Positions 53,791 to 63,254 of a stretch of DNA of 64,000 bases are shown here, piece by piece. The notes below the pieces were generated by a model. That model made no database searches. It saw nothing but the letters and a program-made list of their open reading frames with translations, and was not told the origin of the DNA. The number at the start of each line of letters is the position of its first letter. Position 1 is the stretch's first letter. This DNA is from Opitutales bacterium (lineage in GTDB: Bacteria > Verrucomicrobiota > Verrucomicrobiia > Opitutales > JABSRG01), in assembly GCA_028280845.1 (NCBI GenBank), contig JANQKZ010000053.1, forward strand, positions 62,001-126,000. The letters run 5' to 3'. The position numbers were made by a program, and so were the translations under genes.

Positions 53791-54756
53791 TCAGGGTATA
53801 AAGAGCACCTTGATCGCTTGCTTCTTTTGCAGCAGGGAAACCCCTTCCAGATAATCGGACATGGGTAAGGTTTGGGAAATCAAAGGGGACAGATCCAACT
53901 GCCCCGCTTCTACATGGGCCAGGGCAGCTTCGGCCGCTTCCCGGGTCTGGGGTCCATAGCCGAGGAGGTGCAGGGCATCACACCAGTGTTTAAACCCGAA
54001 CCGCACTTCCTCCCTCAAAACCCCGAACAGAGCCACGAGGTCGCGGGTTCGGTCCATGAGAAATTCCACGGCCGGGCTCAACCCGGTGCAATCGATGGAC
54101 AGATCCATGGCCTCGGACGAAAACCGGTCATGGGGGAAGCAATCCGCTTCCAGGGGATCGAGCGCACGATCGGCCCCCAGCTGGATCGCCAGTTCACGCC
54201 GCTGCTCCACGGGGTCAAACACGACGACTTCCCGGGCTTTATTTGCTTTGGCCAACTGTAGAGCGACCAAACCGCCGGGACCCAGCCCACTCACCCCAAA
54301 GCGCTTATCCTCAATCGGAAAAATCCGAAGGATCTGGTCAAAGGAGCTCTGCACACACATGGCCAACTCTAATGATGCCAGTTTTGCCGCTTCCAGATGA
54401 TCCGGCACCTGGATCAAATTGCTTTCATGCGCCTGAACATATTCAGCAAAACACCCCTCATGCTCCAAGCCCTGGTCTCTCCACAAGGCCACCCGATCCC
54501 CTTCGCCAAAAGCGGTCACGCCCGGCCCAAGTGCAGCGACCCGGCCTACCCCTTCATGGCCGGGTTTTCCCACGGGCTGCGGCCAGCGCATCATCATTCC
54601 GGGCACGATGGATTCCCCCGCCATAAAGTGAAGTTCCCAGTGCGGGCAGGTCGCCGCCGCCTCCACTTGGAGGAGGACTTCTCCTTCCTTTAATTTTGGA
54701 ACAGGAGCGTCCACCCATTCGGGTTTTCCGGGAGCCAGGTATTGAAGGGCTTTCAT
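53791..54756 (-). CDS. Medium-chain (zinc-type) alcohol dehydrogenase-like protein
   Basis: 321 residues. The catalytic-zinc residues Cys37 (ATCPHWELHF) and His67/Glu68 (GKPGHEGVG) are present, followed by the Rossmann segment FGVSGLGPGGLVALQLAKA. The structural-zinc Cys cluster is absent. It oxidises or reduces an unknown alcohol or sugar with NAD(P). It is the third gene of a minus-strand operon with the second MDR and a Gfo/Idh oxidoreductase, with a 19-bp gap. Confidence 0.82.
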   Translation of the reverse strand: MKALQYLAPGKPEWVDAPVPKLKEGEVLLQVEAAATCPHWELHFMAGESIVPGMMMRWPQPVGKPGHEGVGRVAALGPGVTAFGEGDRVALWRDQGLEHEGCFAEYVQAHESNLIQVPDHLEAAKLASLELAMCVQSSFDQILRIFPIEDKRFGVSGLGPGGLVALQLAKANKAREVVVFDPVEQRRELAIQLGADRALDPLEADCFPHDRFSSEAMDLSIDCTGLSPAVEFLMDRTRDLVALFGVLREEVRFGFKHWCDALHLLGYGPQTREAAEAALAHVEAGQLDLSPLISQTLPMSDYLEGVSLLQKKQAIKVLFIP

Positions 54757-54775
54757 GACAGGGTTCAGGAGGGGC

Positions 54776-55765
54776 TCACCAGTCCAGGATAACCCCCAGG
54801 ACTGGCTCTCGTTTGGTCCGGATAAGATCCCAGGCCTCTGCTGCGGCTTCTACCGGAAAGCGATGGGTGATCAGGGGCAGGGTTTGCAGGACCCCTTTGC
54901 AAATGAGCTCCATCGTAGCCTGGAGCCGATCCGGAGTCGCTCCCGATACCAGGTCAATCGAGATCTCCCGATAGCGGGGAGGTTGCAGGTTAAAGGCATC
55001 GTCTGCTCCATAAAATCCCGCCGAAACCAGATGCCCATAACGACGCATCCGCTGTTGGAGTGCATCCATCACCTGAAGCGACCCCACCGTATCTACCCCC
55101 ACTTCGATCCCCGTGGGATATCGGCCCCTGATGATGTCGATCCATCCACCCCCATCATCGACCAGTGTCTCTCCCTGGGTAAAGCGCGCCAATCGATCTG
55201 CGTGTCGACCAACGAGCACGACCTCCGCTCCGCGGTAAGCCAGCATCTGGGCAGCCCAATGCCCCACCAATCCATCGCCTACGACTATAGCAGGATCCCC
55301 CGGCTTTACCGTGGGGCGCCAACCACAGTTATACCCGACCTGGGTCAGCACCAGACCCGCATAAGCCAACGGGTCTTCGGTCCCTGCCGGCAGCGGGATG
55401 ACGTCGCCCCGCCCGCTCACAGTTGGGCTGATATGTCCCGCCCGGGGTTCTGCCATCTCCTTAATACGACCAACGGAGGCAAACACCCAATCGCCTGGAT
55501 TCAGGCCGTGTACCTGTTCACCAACCCAGTTCACTCTCCCTACCTTCTGATAGCCTGAAGCGATCGGAAAAGGTTCGGGATCTCCGGGAAGGATCGGAGT
55601 GTCCCCATCAATGCGCTCCCCACGGAGATAAGAGCCCTCGGTCCCATTACTAATCCAGGAGTGTTGGGTGTCGACCACGACATCGCCCGGGCCCGGATCC
55701 GGACAGGCTACCTCAACAAATTCAACTTGGTTAGCTCGGGGAAAAACGACCGCTTTTGCTTTCAT
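54776..55765 (-). CDS. Medium-chain dehydrogenase-like protein (second MDR)
   Basis: 329 residues of the MDR superfamily. ISNGTEGSYLRGE near the N-terminus occupies the zinc-site region but lacks the usual Cys, while YQKVGRVNWVGEQV and VGDGLVGHWAAQMLAYRGAEVVLV form the Rossmann core. The N-terminal pattern resembles BchC-like, bi-domain oxidoreductases that may not need catalytic zinc. Ten bases separate it from the Gfo/Idh gene. The pair of dehydrogenases in one operon suggests two oxidation steps on one substrate. Confidence 0.78.
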   Translation of the reverse strand: MKAKAVVFPRANQVEFVEVACPDPGPGDVVVDTQHSWISNGTEGSYLRGERIDGDTPILPGDPEPFPIASGYQKVGRVNWVGEQVHGLNPGDWVFASVGRIKEMAEPRAGHISPTVSGRGDVIPLPAGTEDPLAYAGLVLTQVGYNCGWRPTVKPGDPAIVVGDGLVGHWAAQMLAYRGAEVVLVGRHADRLARFTQGETLVDDGGGWIDIIRGRYPTGIEVGVDTVGSLQVMDALQQRMRRYGHLVSAGFYGADDAFNLQPPRYREISIDLVSGATPDRLQATMELICKGVLQTLPLITHRFPVEAAAEAWDLIRTKREPVLGVILDW

Positions 55766-55774
55766 CGGTACGCC

Positions 55775-57073
55775 TCACCGCGACTCCATTCCAATGGCCT
55801 CCGGTAAGGTGGAGACCGAGTCACTCACCCACTTCGCCTTGAAGTCGGTGTAACCCGACACGTCTTCCTCACGCGCCGAAACAGCCCAGGGGGCTCCGAC
55901 TTCCAGAAATGACTTTCGCTCGGTAAAGGACTTGAGGGCGAAATACTCAAGGTCTTCCACCGAGACAAAGATGTCTTCATTTTCATCAAGTAGAGACAAT
56001 TGATACTTTGAATCCGGCTCACAAATGGGAGCCACATCCTGGATCGCATTGATCCATTTCACTGTCCCCTTAGCCATTTCCGCGGTGCAGATCCGGGCCG
56101 GTTTCCCGACGATAAACTCGGCCACCGCCTTGAACATCACCGACCGTAAATTCAACAGATCTTGGGTCTCCAGATACTCCGTTTTCCCATCGACAGTGAT
56201 CATTGTCTTGTTTTGGAAGCGCCAACGTACGACTCCCTTGCTTCCGGTAATCCGAATCTCCGGTTCGATGCTGTTGCGCGAACTATGGCTCAAAATTACG
56301 GCAGCTTTCAGGCCGGTATCAAATTGGGCCTCGGTGCGGACTGTGTCGTAGCTTTCTATAGGCTTAAACCGGTACAGCTCCGCGGATACCTTGTGCAGAT
56401 CCGCACTTTTACCGAGTTCAGGGCCACACCAAAAGAGGATGAGATTAATGATATGAGAAAGCGCGTTGTGGATCGGTGAATCCAGGATCCAAGAGTATCC
56501 GTCGTGTAACTTACCGGCCCAGTTATTCCGTTGGTAGTAGCTCTGCGGCCGTGGCCAGAGGCCGATGCAATCCACTTGCTCCACCTCGCCTATGGTCCCG
56601 TTTAAAATACATTCTTTAATATTCCAGACATCCTCCTGATACAGATATTGAAAACCCACACAGACCGGGTGCTTATACTTCTCTTCCGCTTGTTGGATGA
56701 TCCGGACATCCTGCAAGGTGGGCGCGAGTGGTTTTTCCACCAGGACCGGCAAGCCCACCTTCAAGCAGTCCACTGTCATTTGGGTATGCCAGCCTATTCC
56801 GGTTGGAATGCATACCCAATCCATTTTTTCTGCAGCCAGCATTTGCTCATAAGCCGGATAAACAGGAATCCCCTGTTGCTTAAAAAACGCCATCTGTTCC
56901 GGGGCTTCATCAGGGTTGATCACCGTTGCCCCAGCCCATTCCGCTATTCCCATGTCGACCAACTCATTCAGATTGGTGTAGTGGGCTAGACCATACCCGG
57001 TCACACCAATGAGCCCGAAACGGAGCGGGAGTTTTCTGCGGGCGTGAAAGGTAGGGTCTAACGTAAGTGCCAT
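55775..57073 (-). CDS. Gfo/Idh/MocA-family oxidoreductase
   Basis: 432 residues. The N-terminal Rossmann start is FGLIGVTGYGLAHYTNL, with the diagnostic EKPLAPTLQD loop and a downstream HSSRNSIEPEIRITGSKG sheet. The family oxidises sugars, inositols and sugar acids with NAD(P). A C-terminal extension of about 60 residues is present. It is the first gene of its operon, preceded by a promoter candidate at 57129-57156, and the two MDR genes follow at 9 and 19 bp. Confidence 0.88.
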   Translation of the reverse strand: MALTLDPTFHARRKLPLRFGLIGVTGYGLAHYTNLNELVDMGIAEWAGATVINPDEAPEQMAFFKQQGIPVYPAYEQMLAAEKMDWVCIPTGIGWHTQMTVDCLKVGLPVLVEKPLAPTLQDVRIIQQAEEKYKHPVCVGFQYLYQEDVWNIKECILNGTIGEVEQVDCIGLWPRPQSYYQRNNWAGKLHDGYSWILDSPIHNALSHIINLILFWCGPELGKSADLHKVSAELYRFKPIESYDTVRTEAQFDTGLKAAVILSHSSRNSIEPEIRITGSKGVVRWRFQNKTMITVDGKTEYLETQDLLNLRSVMFKAVAEFIVGKPARICTAEMAKGTVKWINAIQDVAPICEPDSKYQLSLLDENEDIFVSVEDLEYFALKSFTERKSFLEVGAPWAVSAREEDVSGYTDFKAKWVSDSVSTLPEAIGMESR

Positions 57074-57489
57074 GCCAAGTAGAGGGATAGGGTATCGCGG
57101 TATGACCAGAAAAAGTCTAGGATAAGTTTGTATAATGAGAGATAGTATTACCTCAACTCATGCTATGTTATGCAGCCTGCTCCCGGCTTTGTCATGTGAA
57201 AGCTATGTGTCCTGTAAAATGCTGGTGAATGGGCACTTCCATCTCGATTTTTACAGTAAATCGATCTCCAAACTCTACACCCAACAAGCACCAGTTTCCA
57301 TTCCGCCTTCATGAATGAAGGAAAGGGCTGGCTTGAGTAAAGAGGGAGCGGAAGACCTCTGGTTTTTGGTTTCGGGCAAAGTCAAAGGAAATGCCCGGTC
57401 GACCTGGGGCTCTGTAGAAATTGGACCATATTTTACCGAAAACCGGTACGGTCATTGGGTTTCAACGCCTTACCTTCACCCTCTCTAAT
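57074..57489. other. 416-bp divergent region between oxidoreductase and TIM-barrel genes
   Basis: No gene supported. It holds a plausible minus-strand promoter (57129-57156), a weaker plus-strand one (TTGTCA at 57189 and TGTAAA at 57213, 18-bp spacer) and a palindrome TTTAC-A-GTAAA (57250-57260) that could be an operator. The last part, up to the GTG at 57490, is in frame with the next gene but does not look coding. Confidence 0.45.
57129..57156 (-). promoter_or_regulatory. Candidate promoter of the Gfo/Idh-dehydrogenase operon
   Basis: On the minus strand TTGAGG (57156-57151), a 16-bp spacer and TATACA (57134-57129) fit a sigma-70 promoter about 55 bp before the start at 57073. The plus strand of the same place reads TATAAT. 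This is a pattern match only. Confidence 0.4.
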
Positions 57490-58320
57490 GTGGAATTAGC
57501 TATCATCAGCGATGAAATATCCCTCGATTTCAGGGAAGCCATGGAAGAGGGGAAACAACTCGGGTTTCGCAAATATGAACTGCGCTGCCTCGACGATTAT
57601 GAGCACCGGGTTCCCTATTTTAAGCCGGGGCGCAAAGAAGACCTGTTGGCAGCAGTGGGGTCCGGGGAAATGGAAATCACGGCAGTGACCCCAGGTCTTT
57701 TCAAAGGGGGGCTTCAAGACGTAGAAACCGTCAAGCGAGAGCTTTTGGAAGCCCTTCCGGACACCTGCGAGATTTCCAGGGAATTGGGAGCCGATATCAT
57801 CATTGTCTTCAGTTTTAAACGGGAAGACGAATCCGATGAACCCGAAGCATTGGCCCTTCTGATGGAAGCAGCCAAAACGGTGGAATCCTTTGGTCTCAAA
57901 ATGGCGATTGAAAACGAGCCGGGGATGTTCTGCGATACCGGCGTGACCACCGCCAGAATTCTGGATAAGATCAATCAGCCTCATGTGGGTATCAATTGGG
58001 ATCCTGGCAACTCCTGCTCAGCAGGAGAAATTGCCTACCCGGTCGGCTATGAAGCCGTCCGCTCCCGGATGATAAATTGCCATATCAAAGACACCATCCC
58101 ACTGCCGCCCGAGAAGTGGGAAAACCGCCTTGTGGGTGATGGGGGTGTCAACTGGCTGGGGCAGCTTCACGCCTTGATTCGGGACGGAGATTTGTCTCAC
58201 CTGACTTTAGAAACCCATGTCTTTCCCTTGCTCCAGGCTACTCGCGAAGATGTCCGGCGTCTCCGGCTCCTGATGGATTGGATCCCTGCGTTTTTCCCCG
58301 ATGAAGATCCTCTGGCCTAA
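57490..58320 (+). CDS. TIM-barrel sugar isomerase/epimerase-like protein
   Basis: 276 residues from the GTG at 57490, which gives MELAIISDEISLDF, the usual opening of this family. An in-frame TTG at 57421 adds 23 unconserved residues. Candidate metal ligands are Glu in AIENEPGMF, Asp in INWDPGN, His in NCHIKDT and Glu in TLETHVF. It overlaps the start of the FG-GAP gene by 20 bp. Its job is probably isomerisation or epimerisation of a sugar. Confidence 0.82.
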   Translation: MELAIISDEISLDFREAMEEGKQLGFRKYELRCLDDYEHRVPYFKPGRKEDLLAAVGSGEMEITAVTPGLFKGGLQDVETVKRELLEALPDTCEISRELGADIIIVFSFKREDESDEPEALALLMEAAKTVESFGLKMAIENEPGMFCDTGVTTARILDKINQPHVGINWDPGNSCSAGEIAYPVGYEAVRSRMINCHIKDTIPLPPEKWENRLVGDGGVNWLGQLHALIRDGDLSHLTLETHVFPLLQATREDVRRLRLLMDWIPAFFPDEDPLA

Positions 58321-60286
58321 GTCTTTGTTTTTCGTTCTCATCGGATTTACAGGTCTCGGGGCGGAGTCCTCCTGGAAGGAAGCAACTGTTGAGGCCAATA
58401 TTGGTAACATCTGGGCCTCTCGTCTGAAAAGTGCCGACCTGAATGGGGATCAACTCCCTGACCTTTTCATTCGAGAAGACGGCCAGAAACTCTCCAGGCC
58501 TCGCGTGTTTCTCAATGCGACCCCCGCCGGCAGCACCCCAAAATTCAAAGCAATTCCCAACCATCACCTGCCCCCTTTGGCCGCAGGGGATGTCCTCGTG
58601 TTTACTGATATCGATAATGATGGAATCAAGGATGCCCTGCTTGCCCGCTATCTGGACTTCTACCAGGACGACTATGAGCCCCCTGCGAGCCCGCCCTACC
58701 GGACTGCCTGGCAACGCGGAAACGGAGACGGGACCTTTTCGAAAGAAGCCCATATCATTCATACGGCCACCATGGCCACGACGCGGGCCATCGCCATTAA
58801 CGATGTGAACGAGGATGGCTATCCGGACCTGTTCCTTGGTAACTGGTATGAGCGGTATTTTTCGGGTTACGAGGCCTTCGAGAATGACCTGCTCCTCCAG
58901 GTTCCTGGTGCGGCAGAAACCCCCACCTACGTCCGTTGGGATCTTCCCGATCAAACCCGTCCCACCGATTATCGTACCGACCTGGGAGGCCGGCCCACCT
59001 ACGGAACGGTCATTGGCCGCTTGGATTCCGGGCTGCCCTACCTCTTGGAGTTGAACTATGGACGCCGTTGGAACCGCCTCTACCAGATGTCTCATCGAGA
59101 CCCCCTCCGAGACATTCCCTGGCGGGAAGACCGAGAAGCGCCTCCTCCCCTGTATCCGAAAGATCCAGCCGCTCTTCCCGCTCACCTGGTACGCATGCTC
59201 AAGGGGCATGACATTGCTCCTGAGTCCGGCCTGGATGGTGATACCATCCGCCATGGTCGCCATCCCAAGTGGCCGGACTACCTGGCAACCGACCGTCCCC
59301 GGTCCACGCGCCCGGATGAACCTCCCTTTCGGGCCAATGGAAACACCTTCGACGCCGCCATCGGAGACCTCGACAATGACGGGGATTTCGACCTCCTCCT
59401 GACCACCATCATTCATGCCTGGGCAGGCGAATCTTCAGACCGGTCCAGGCTGCTCTACAACCAACTCCAGGAGACGGGGAACCTGGGATTCATCACATTC
59501 AGCGATCGCCACATTGATCGGATCCCCGATCTGCCACCCCCTGGGGAACCGTTGGACTATGTCCATACCCGCTACAACCAGGGAGATATCTATGGGGAGT
59601 TTGCCGATCTCAATCACGACGGACTTCTCGATGTCATCCTCTGCTCTTCGGATTACCCGGATCCACCTCCACACGACGAGCGCCTGCGCATCTACTTCCA
59701 GCAATGGGATAACCGATTCCTCGATGTAACCCACAAGCTGGGCATCGACCACGTGGGGGCAGGCATGCCCACGGTGGCTGATATGGACGGGGACGGGGAC
59801 CTCGATATCCTCGTGGGCCAGAGCTTTAACCGCCTGAGTCGAGAACAGCGTCGAGCCGCTGCAATGACCAGTGGCGCCCTGGATAAGGCGAGTCCGGAAG
59901 ATGCCCGACCGGAACCGAGAGCCCGGCTTTTCCTGAATCAATCGGCTCCCCCCAACAGCTCGATCCAACTTACCCTTTCCGGCCTGAACTCACCTGGGGT
60001 AACCGTCGACGCCTACGGAACCGTGGTCAAACTGACGGCGGACCTGGACGGAGATCCGGCTAGCCCAGACATCGTCCAACAGCGCCAGGTCATGGGACCT
60101 GGCGGCCATGCGGGCAAGCAGCACCCCACCACCCTGCACTTCGGGTTGGGAAAAGCGAGTGCCGCATCCCAATTAGTCATCGACTGGCCGGGCGACTCCT
60201 TTCCTGATACGGTGATCCGTGAAGTTAAACCCGGACACTACCGGATCGAGGCCCATACCCCCGATCTCCAACCCATCCGGAATTAA
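58301..60286 (+). CDS. Exported FG-GAP/VCBS-repeat protein with ASPIC/UnbV domain
   Basis: 661 residues with a signal peptide (about 1-22, ending GLGA). Six calcium-binding-type repeats are seen: DLNGDQLPD, DIDNDGIKD, DVNEDGYPD, DLDNDGDFD, DLNHDGLLD and DMDGDGDLD. The C-terminal domain matches ASPIC/UnbV (VDAYGTVVKLTADLDG and HFGLGKASAASQLVIDWPG). This architecture is abundant in marine PVC bacteria and probably forms a beta-propeller that binds polysaccharide or metal. The ATG lies inside the preceding gene. The fold is clear, the ligand is not. Confidence 0.88.
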   Translation: MKILWPKSLFFVLIGFTGLGAESSWKEATVEANIGNIWASRLKSADLNGDQLPDLFIREDGQKLSRPRVFLNATPAGSTPKFKAIPNHHLPPLAAGDVLVFTDIDNDGIKDALLARYLDFYQDDYEPPASPPYRTAWQRGNGDGTFSKEAHIIHTATMATTRAIAINDVNEDGYPDLFLGNWYERYFSGYEAFENDLLLQVPGAAETPTYVRWDLPDQTRPTDYRTDLGGRPTYGTVIGRLDSGLPYLLELNYGRRWNRLYQMSHRDPLRDIPWREDREAPPPLYPKDPAALPAHLVRMLKGHDIAPESGLDGDTIRHGRHPKWPDYLATDRPRSTRPDEPPFRANGNTFDAAIGDLDNDGDFDLLLTTIIHAWAGESSDRSRLLYNQLQETGNLGFITFSDRHIDRIPDLPPPGEPLDYVHTRYNQGDIYGEFADLNHDGLLDVILCSSDYPDPPPHDERLRIYFQQWDNRFLDVTHKLGIDHVGAGMPTVADMDGDGDLDILVGQSFNRLSREQRRAAAMTSGALDKASPEDARPEPRARLFLNQSAPPNSSIQLTLSGLNSPGVTVDAYGTVVKLTADLDGDPASPDIVQQRQVMGPGGHAGKQHPTTLHFGLGKASAASQLVIDWPGDSFPDTVIREVKPGHYRIEAHTPDLQPIRN

Positions 60287-60330
60287 GCAGCCTTGTGGTT
60301 AATAGAAAGGTGCGGCATGGAGCGAGGGCC

Positions 60331-62418
60331 TCAAATCTTGACCCGAAGTGCAGTGCCTTCACCCGGATTTTCGGTAAGCAGGTATCCGGAGTCTACCTTG
60401 ACCGAATAGCGACCCATATGCGTATCAATCCGGTAGCCGTCCTCCATCACATGCCAGGGGGTACCCCGGTCATGTAGCGTGGTCAGGGCAAATAAACTGA
60501 GCAGGCGGCATTGATCCCCCCGAGTGGTCATATTCACAAAAGGTTCATGGCGTTGTTCCAGGAGGTTGCCATCCCTGTCCTTATCGTAGGGGGCTCGATA
60601 CTCCTGACGACCCAGATTGAATTCAAGCACCTGCCTATCCAACGCGACCACCCTGGCCGATAATCCGGCAGTTTCATTAGTTACGAAAAAGGATCCGTCT
60701 TCCCGAAGGACCGGTACGAAGCGGGTATGCCAACGCAGGCTGATATCGTCCGGTTTCACCAAGGTGGCCTCGTCCAGAACCACGCACAGGCCTGGAAACA
60801 GGTGAATGACCGTCCGCCGGACTTCCCTGGCACCGTCATACGCGTTCCGCAGGTCAATCTGCCAATACCCTCCCCGCTTATCGTCGAACTCAGTATCCAG
60901 ATAGCGCCCGCCAAAAGAATCCCAATCCACAGCTCCCTTCACCCCCCGATCCTGTGGAGGATGGCGCTGTTCACGACCTCCAAACATGAGGACATTATGT
61001 CCTCGAGTGGAAGCGTTATAATATTCATATCGTGCATCGTCGAAAAAGTCGGGCGGATAGCTGGAGGGTGAACCGGGGTCGAGAATGAGGCGCTGAGCGA
61101 ATCCATCGATACAGACCTGACCGACATCGTTGTGGCCATGGTTGTGGTCGCGCTTGATTTTGCCATAAACAGCCATGGCGCAGACCTCGTGGTCCCAACT
61201 GGTCCGGCTGGTAACTTGCGCCCCATTGCCTCGAAAGGCTTTGCCCAGGGGATATGCGCCCGTGGCCGGTCGGGTGGACAAATCTCCATCCAGTGAAAGC
61301 AGGATGTAGGGATTAGCGCTCGCCTTGAGATGATATTGCACAAAATCCTGCAAGATCGGGTCCTGTGTGGCCGAAGCAATAGCCGCCATGTACTCCACTT
61401 GTGGAGGCGCATCGGCATGACCATCTCCAAAGGCGGCAAATCGCCCCGGGGGCAGGGTCATATACAAGGTCCAGGCTGCTGTCTGCGGGAAGGGCCGTTC
61501 GGCCAGGGGGTTCTCTCCCCCCGCCCGATGGTAGTAATAGGCATAGAAATAATTGACCGGAATCCGGGTCGCGTTGGCGTAAGCGATAGATTCGTTAAAC
61601 TCCCCCTCCTCTCCATAAATCGATAGATATTCGATCATCTTCCGGTGAGAGATCTCCACCAGGCGGGACGCATCCGGATGGTCATCGGCCAAAGCCATTC
61701 CGGCCACGCCCAGGCCGCCGATAATGACCGAATACCAATTGTTCATATCGTGCCACCACCAGGGATCCTGATCCATGCTGATCAGGAAAGGCTGCACCCC
61801 GCGACGGTCCAAGCCTTCCACAATCCATGCCTTTTCTTTTGTATCCATAAATGGATACAACCAATCATAGGCCAGGCCACAGTCCTGCGCCAACATCCCC
61901 GTCCGCAGATCGACCGGATGCCCAAACCGGGTATGGGCCTGATCAATCCAGTCCGGCCAGACCGCTTCATCAAACAGGGCCGCCATCTGCTCCAGGGCGG
62001 TGGCTTTATGCCGCTCATCCTCGGTAATCAGCATAGCCAGCGCGTGCCTGAGGATTCGCTGTCCGGCCGCGCGGCAAATGGTGTAGTCTGGGTTATTGTT
62101 GTGGGCCGCAGCCATATACCTGCCGGGGAATACAGAACGGCAATCCAGGGGAGACGCGCCGAATTCTGCGGAGCACTCTGCCTGGAGTTGTTTCCAGATC
62201 TTGCGGTGCATGCCTGTCTCAATCGACTGCCGGAGGGCGTCCACCGTTCGCAGGGTCCCCCTTACATTCCGCCGGATAAAGAGGTGGGGTCGCGTCTCGA
62301 CAACCGGCCCTGCTCCAGCCCTGAGCACATGGGGCAGGACCAGTCCGCCCAATCCGATACGCTGAAGGGCTTCTCTCCGGGTCAAGGCCCGCGACCAGGA
62401 CGGATCAGGCAAGCCCAT
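60331..62418 (-). CDS. Heparinase II/III-like protein with Tat-type signal
   Basis: 695 residues from the ATG at 62418. The start TRREALQRIGLGGL has a twin-arginine (R14, R15) export motif with a following hydrophobic stretch. The body is an alpha-helical toroid (GLAYDWLYPFMDTKEK region) followed by the heparinase II/III beta domain with KRDHNHGHNDVGQVCIDG and ILDPGS. These lyases or hydrolases act on uronic-acid-containing polysaccharides such as alginate, heparin or ulvan-like chains. The start overlaps the upstream gene by 14 bp. The substrate is unknown. Confidence 0.85.
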   Translation of the reverse strand: MGLPDPSWSRALTRREALQRIGLGGLVLPHVLRAGAGPVVETRPHLFIRRNVRGTLRTVDALRQSIETGMHRKIWKQLQAECSAEFGASPLDCRSVFPGRYMAAAHNNNPDYTICRAAGQRILRHALAMLITEDERHKATALEQMAALFDEAVWPDWIDQAHTRFGHPVDLRTGMLAQDCGLAYDWLYPFMDTKEKAWIVEGLDRRGVQPFLISMDQDPWWWHDMNNWYSVIIGGLGVAGMALADDHPDASRLVEISHRKMIEYLSIYGEEGEFNESIAYANATRIPVNYFYAYYYHRAGGENPLAERPFPQTAAWTLYMTLPPGRFAAFGDGHADAPPQVEYMAAIASATQDPILQDFVQYHLKASANPYILLSLDGDLSTRPATGAYPLGKAFRGNGAQVTSRTSWDHEVCAMAVYGKIKRDHNHGHNDVGQVCIDGFAQRLILDPGSPSSYPPDFFDDARYEYYNASTRGHNVLMFGGREQRHPPQDRGVKGAVDWDSFGGRYLDTEFDDKRGGYWQIDLRNAYDGAREVRRTVIHLFPGLCVVLDEATLVKPDDISLRWHTRFVPVLREDGSFFVTNETAGLSARVVALDRQVLEFNLGRQEYRAPYDKDRDGNLLEQRHEPFVNMTTRGDQCRLLSLFALTTLHDRGTPWHVMEDGYRIDTHMGRYSVKVDSGYLLTENPGEGTALRVKI

Positions 62419-63253
62419 ACTCTTTCTGTTTAGCTCGAATAAAGGTGGCTCCCTCACGCAGCAGCGTATCCCCGTCAGGGGCAAGCTGTCGCCATACCCA
62501 GGTGTTCATATTATCTGTCGTGTCGACAAAGCTCTCCAGGGCGGCGTATCCGTCGTAATCCAGTTCAGCCAGGGCTCGAAAAATTCCATCCCAATCAACC
62601 TGCCCTGTTCCCGGAATCCCGCGATCATTCTCGCAGAGATGATAATGGATTAAGTGATCCCCGGCCTGCTTGGTCGCCGCATAAAAGTCCTTTTCTTCGA
62701 TGTTCATGTGATAGGTGTCGAGGTGCACTTTCACATTATCGTGATCGATCATCGCCTTCAACCTAAGCGCCTGTTCGCAGGTATTTACCAGAAAGGTCTC
62801 ATAACGGTTGACCGGCTCCAGGCCAATCTTCACCCCAAGGTCGGCTCCCAGCTCTGCGGCCGCGCGCAACCGCTCGGCGGACCATTCGTAATACTGCTCG
62901 GTCGGCCGATTCGGAAGCGTCCGGATATGCTGGGAGTAGATAACGCCGGAAAAGCTCTCGCCTCCGATAGCTGCGGTGGCCCGCACACAGGCTTCCAGAT
63001 AGTCCTGACCCTTTTGACGAATAGCCGGGTCCGCACTCGTGATATCCGTATCGCCCAGCAGCACCGTCGAGGTGACCGCCGGAATACCCACCGCGTCCAG
63101 CCGTGCTTTGACCGCCTCCGCATCAAAGGTGTCAAGGACCATGAGGGGGATTTCGATAAAGTCGAGACCAAGCTCTTTTACCCGATCGATCAAGTCCAGG
63201 GTGTCATTGCTCCACTGGGAGCACCAGGCGTAGGCGTGTATTCCAAGTTTCAT
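62405..63253 (-). CDS. D-tagatose/D-psicose 3-epimerase-like protein
   Basis: 282 residues of the TIM-barrel DTEase group. The four metal ligands match in order: Glu146 (GLEPVNRYE), Asp179 (LDTYHMN), His205 (YHLCENDRG) and Glu240 (ALESF). The motif GTGQVDWDG is also typical. It would epimerise a ketose (tagatose, psicose or similar) at C-3. Tightly packed: one base after the upstream gene's stop and overlapping the heparinase-like gene by 14 bp. Confidence 0.88.
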   Translation of the reverse strand: MKLGIHAYAWCSQWSNDTLDLIDRVKELGLDFIEIPLMVLDTFDAEAVKARLDAVGIPAVTSTVLLGDTDITSADPAIRQKGQDYLEACVRATAAIGGESFSGVIYSQHIRTLPNRPTEQYYEWSAERLRAAAELGADLGVKIGLEPVNRYETFLVNTCEQALRLKAMIDHDNVKVHLDTYHMNIEEKDFYAATKQAGDHLIHYHLCENDRGIPGTGQVDWDGIFRALAELDYDGYAALESFVDTTDNMNTWVWRQLAPDGDTLLREGATFIRAKQKEYGLA

Positions 63254-63254
63254 C

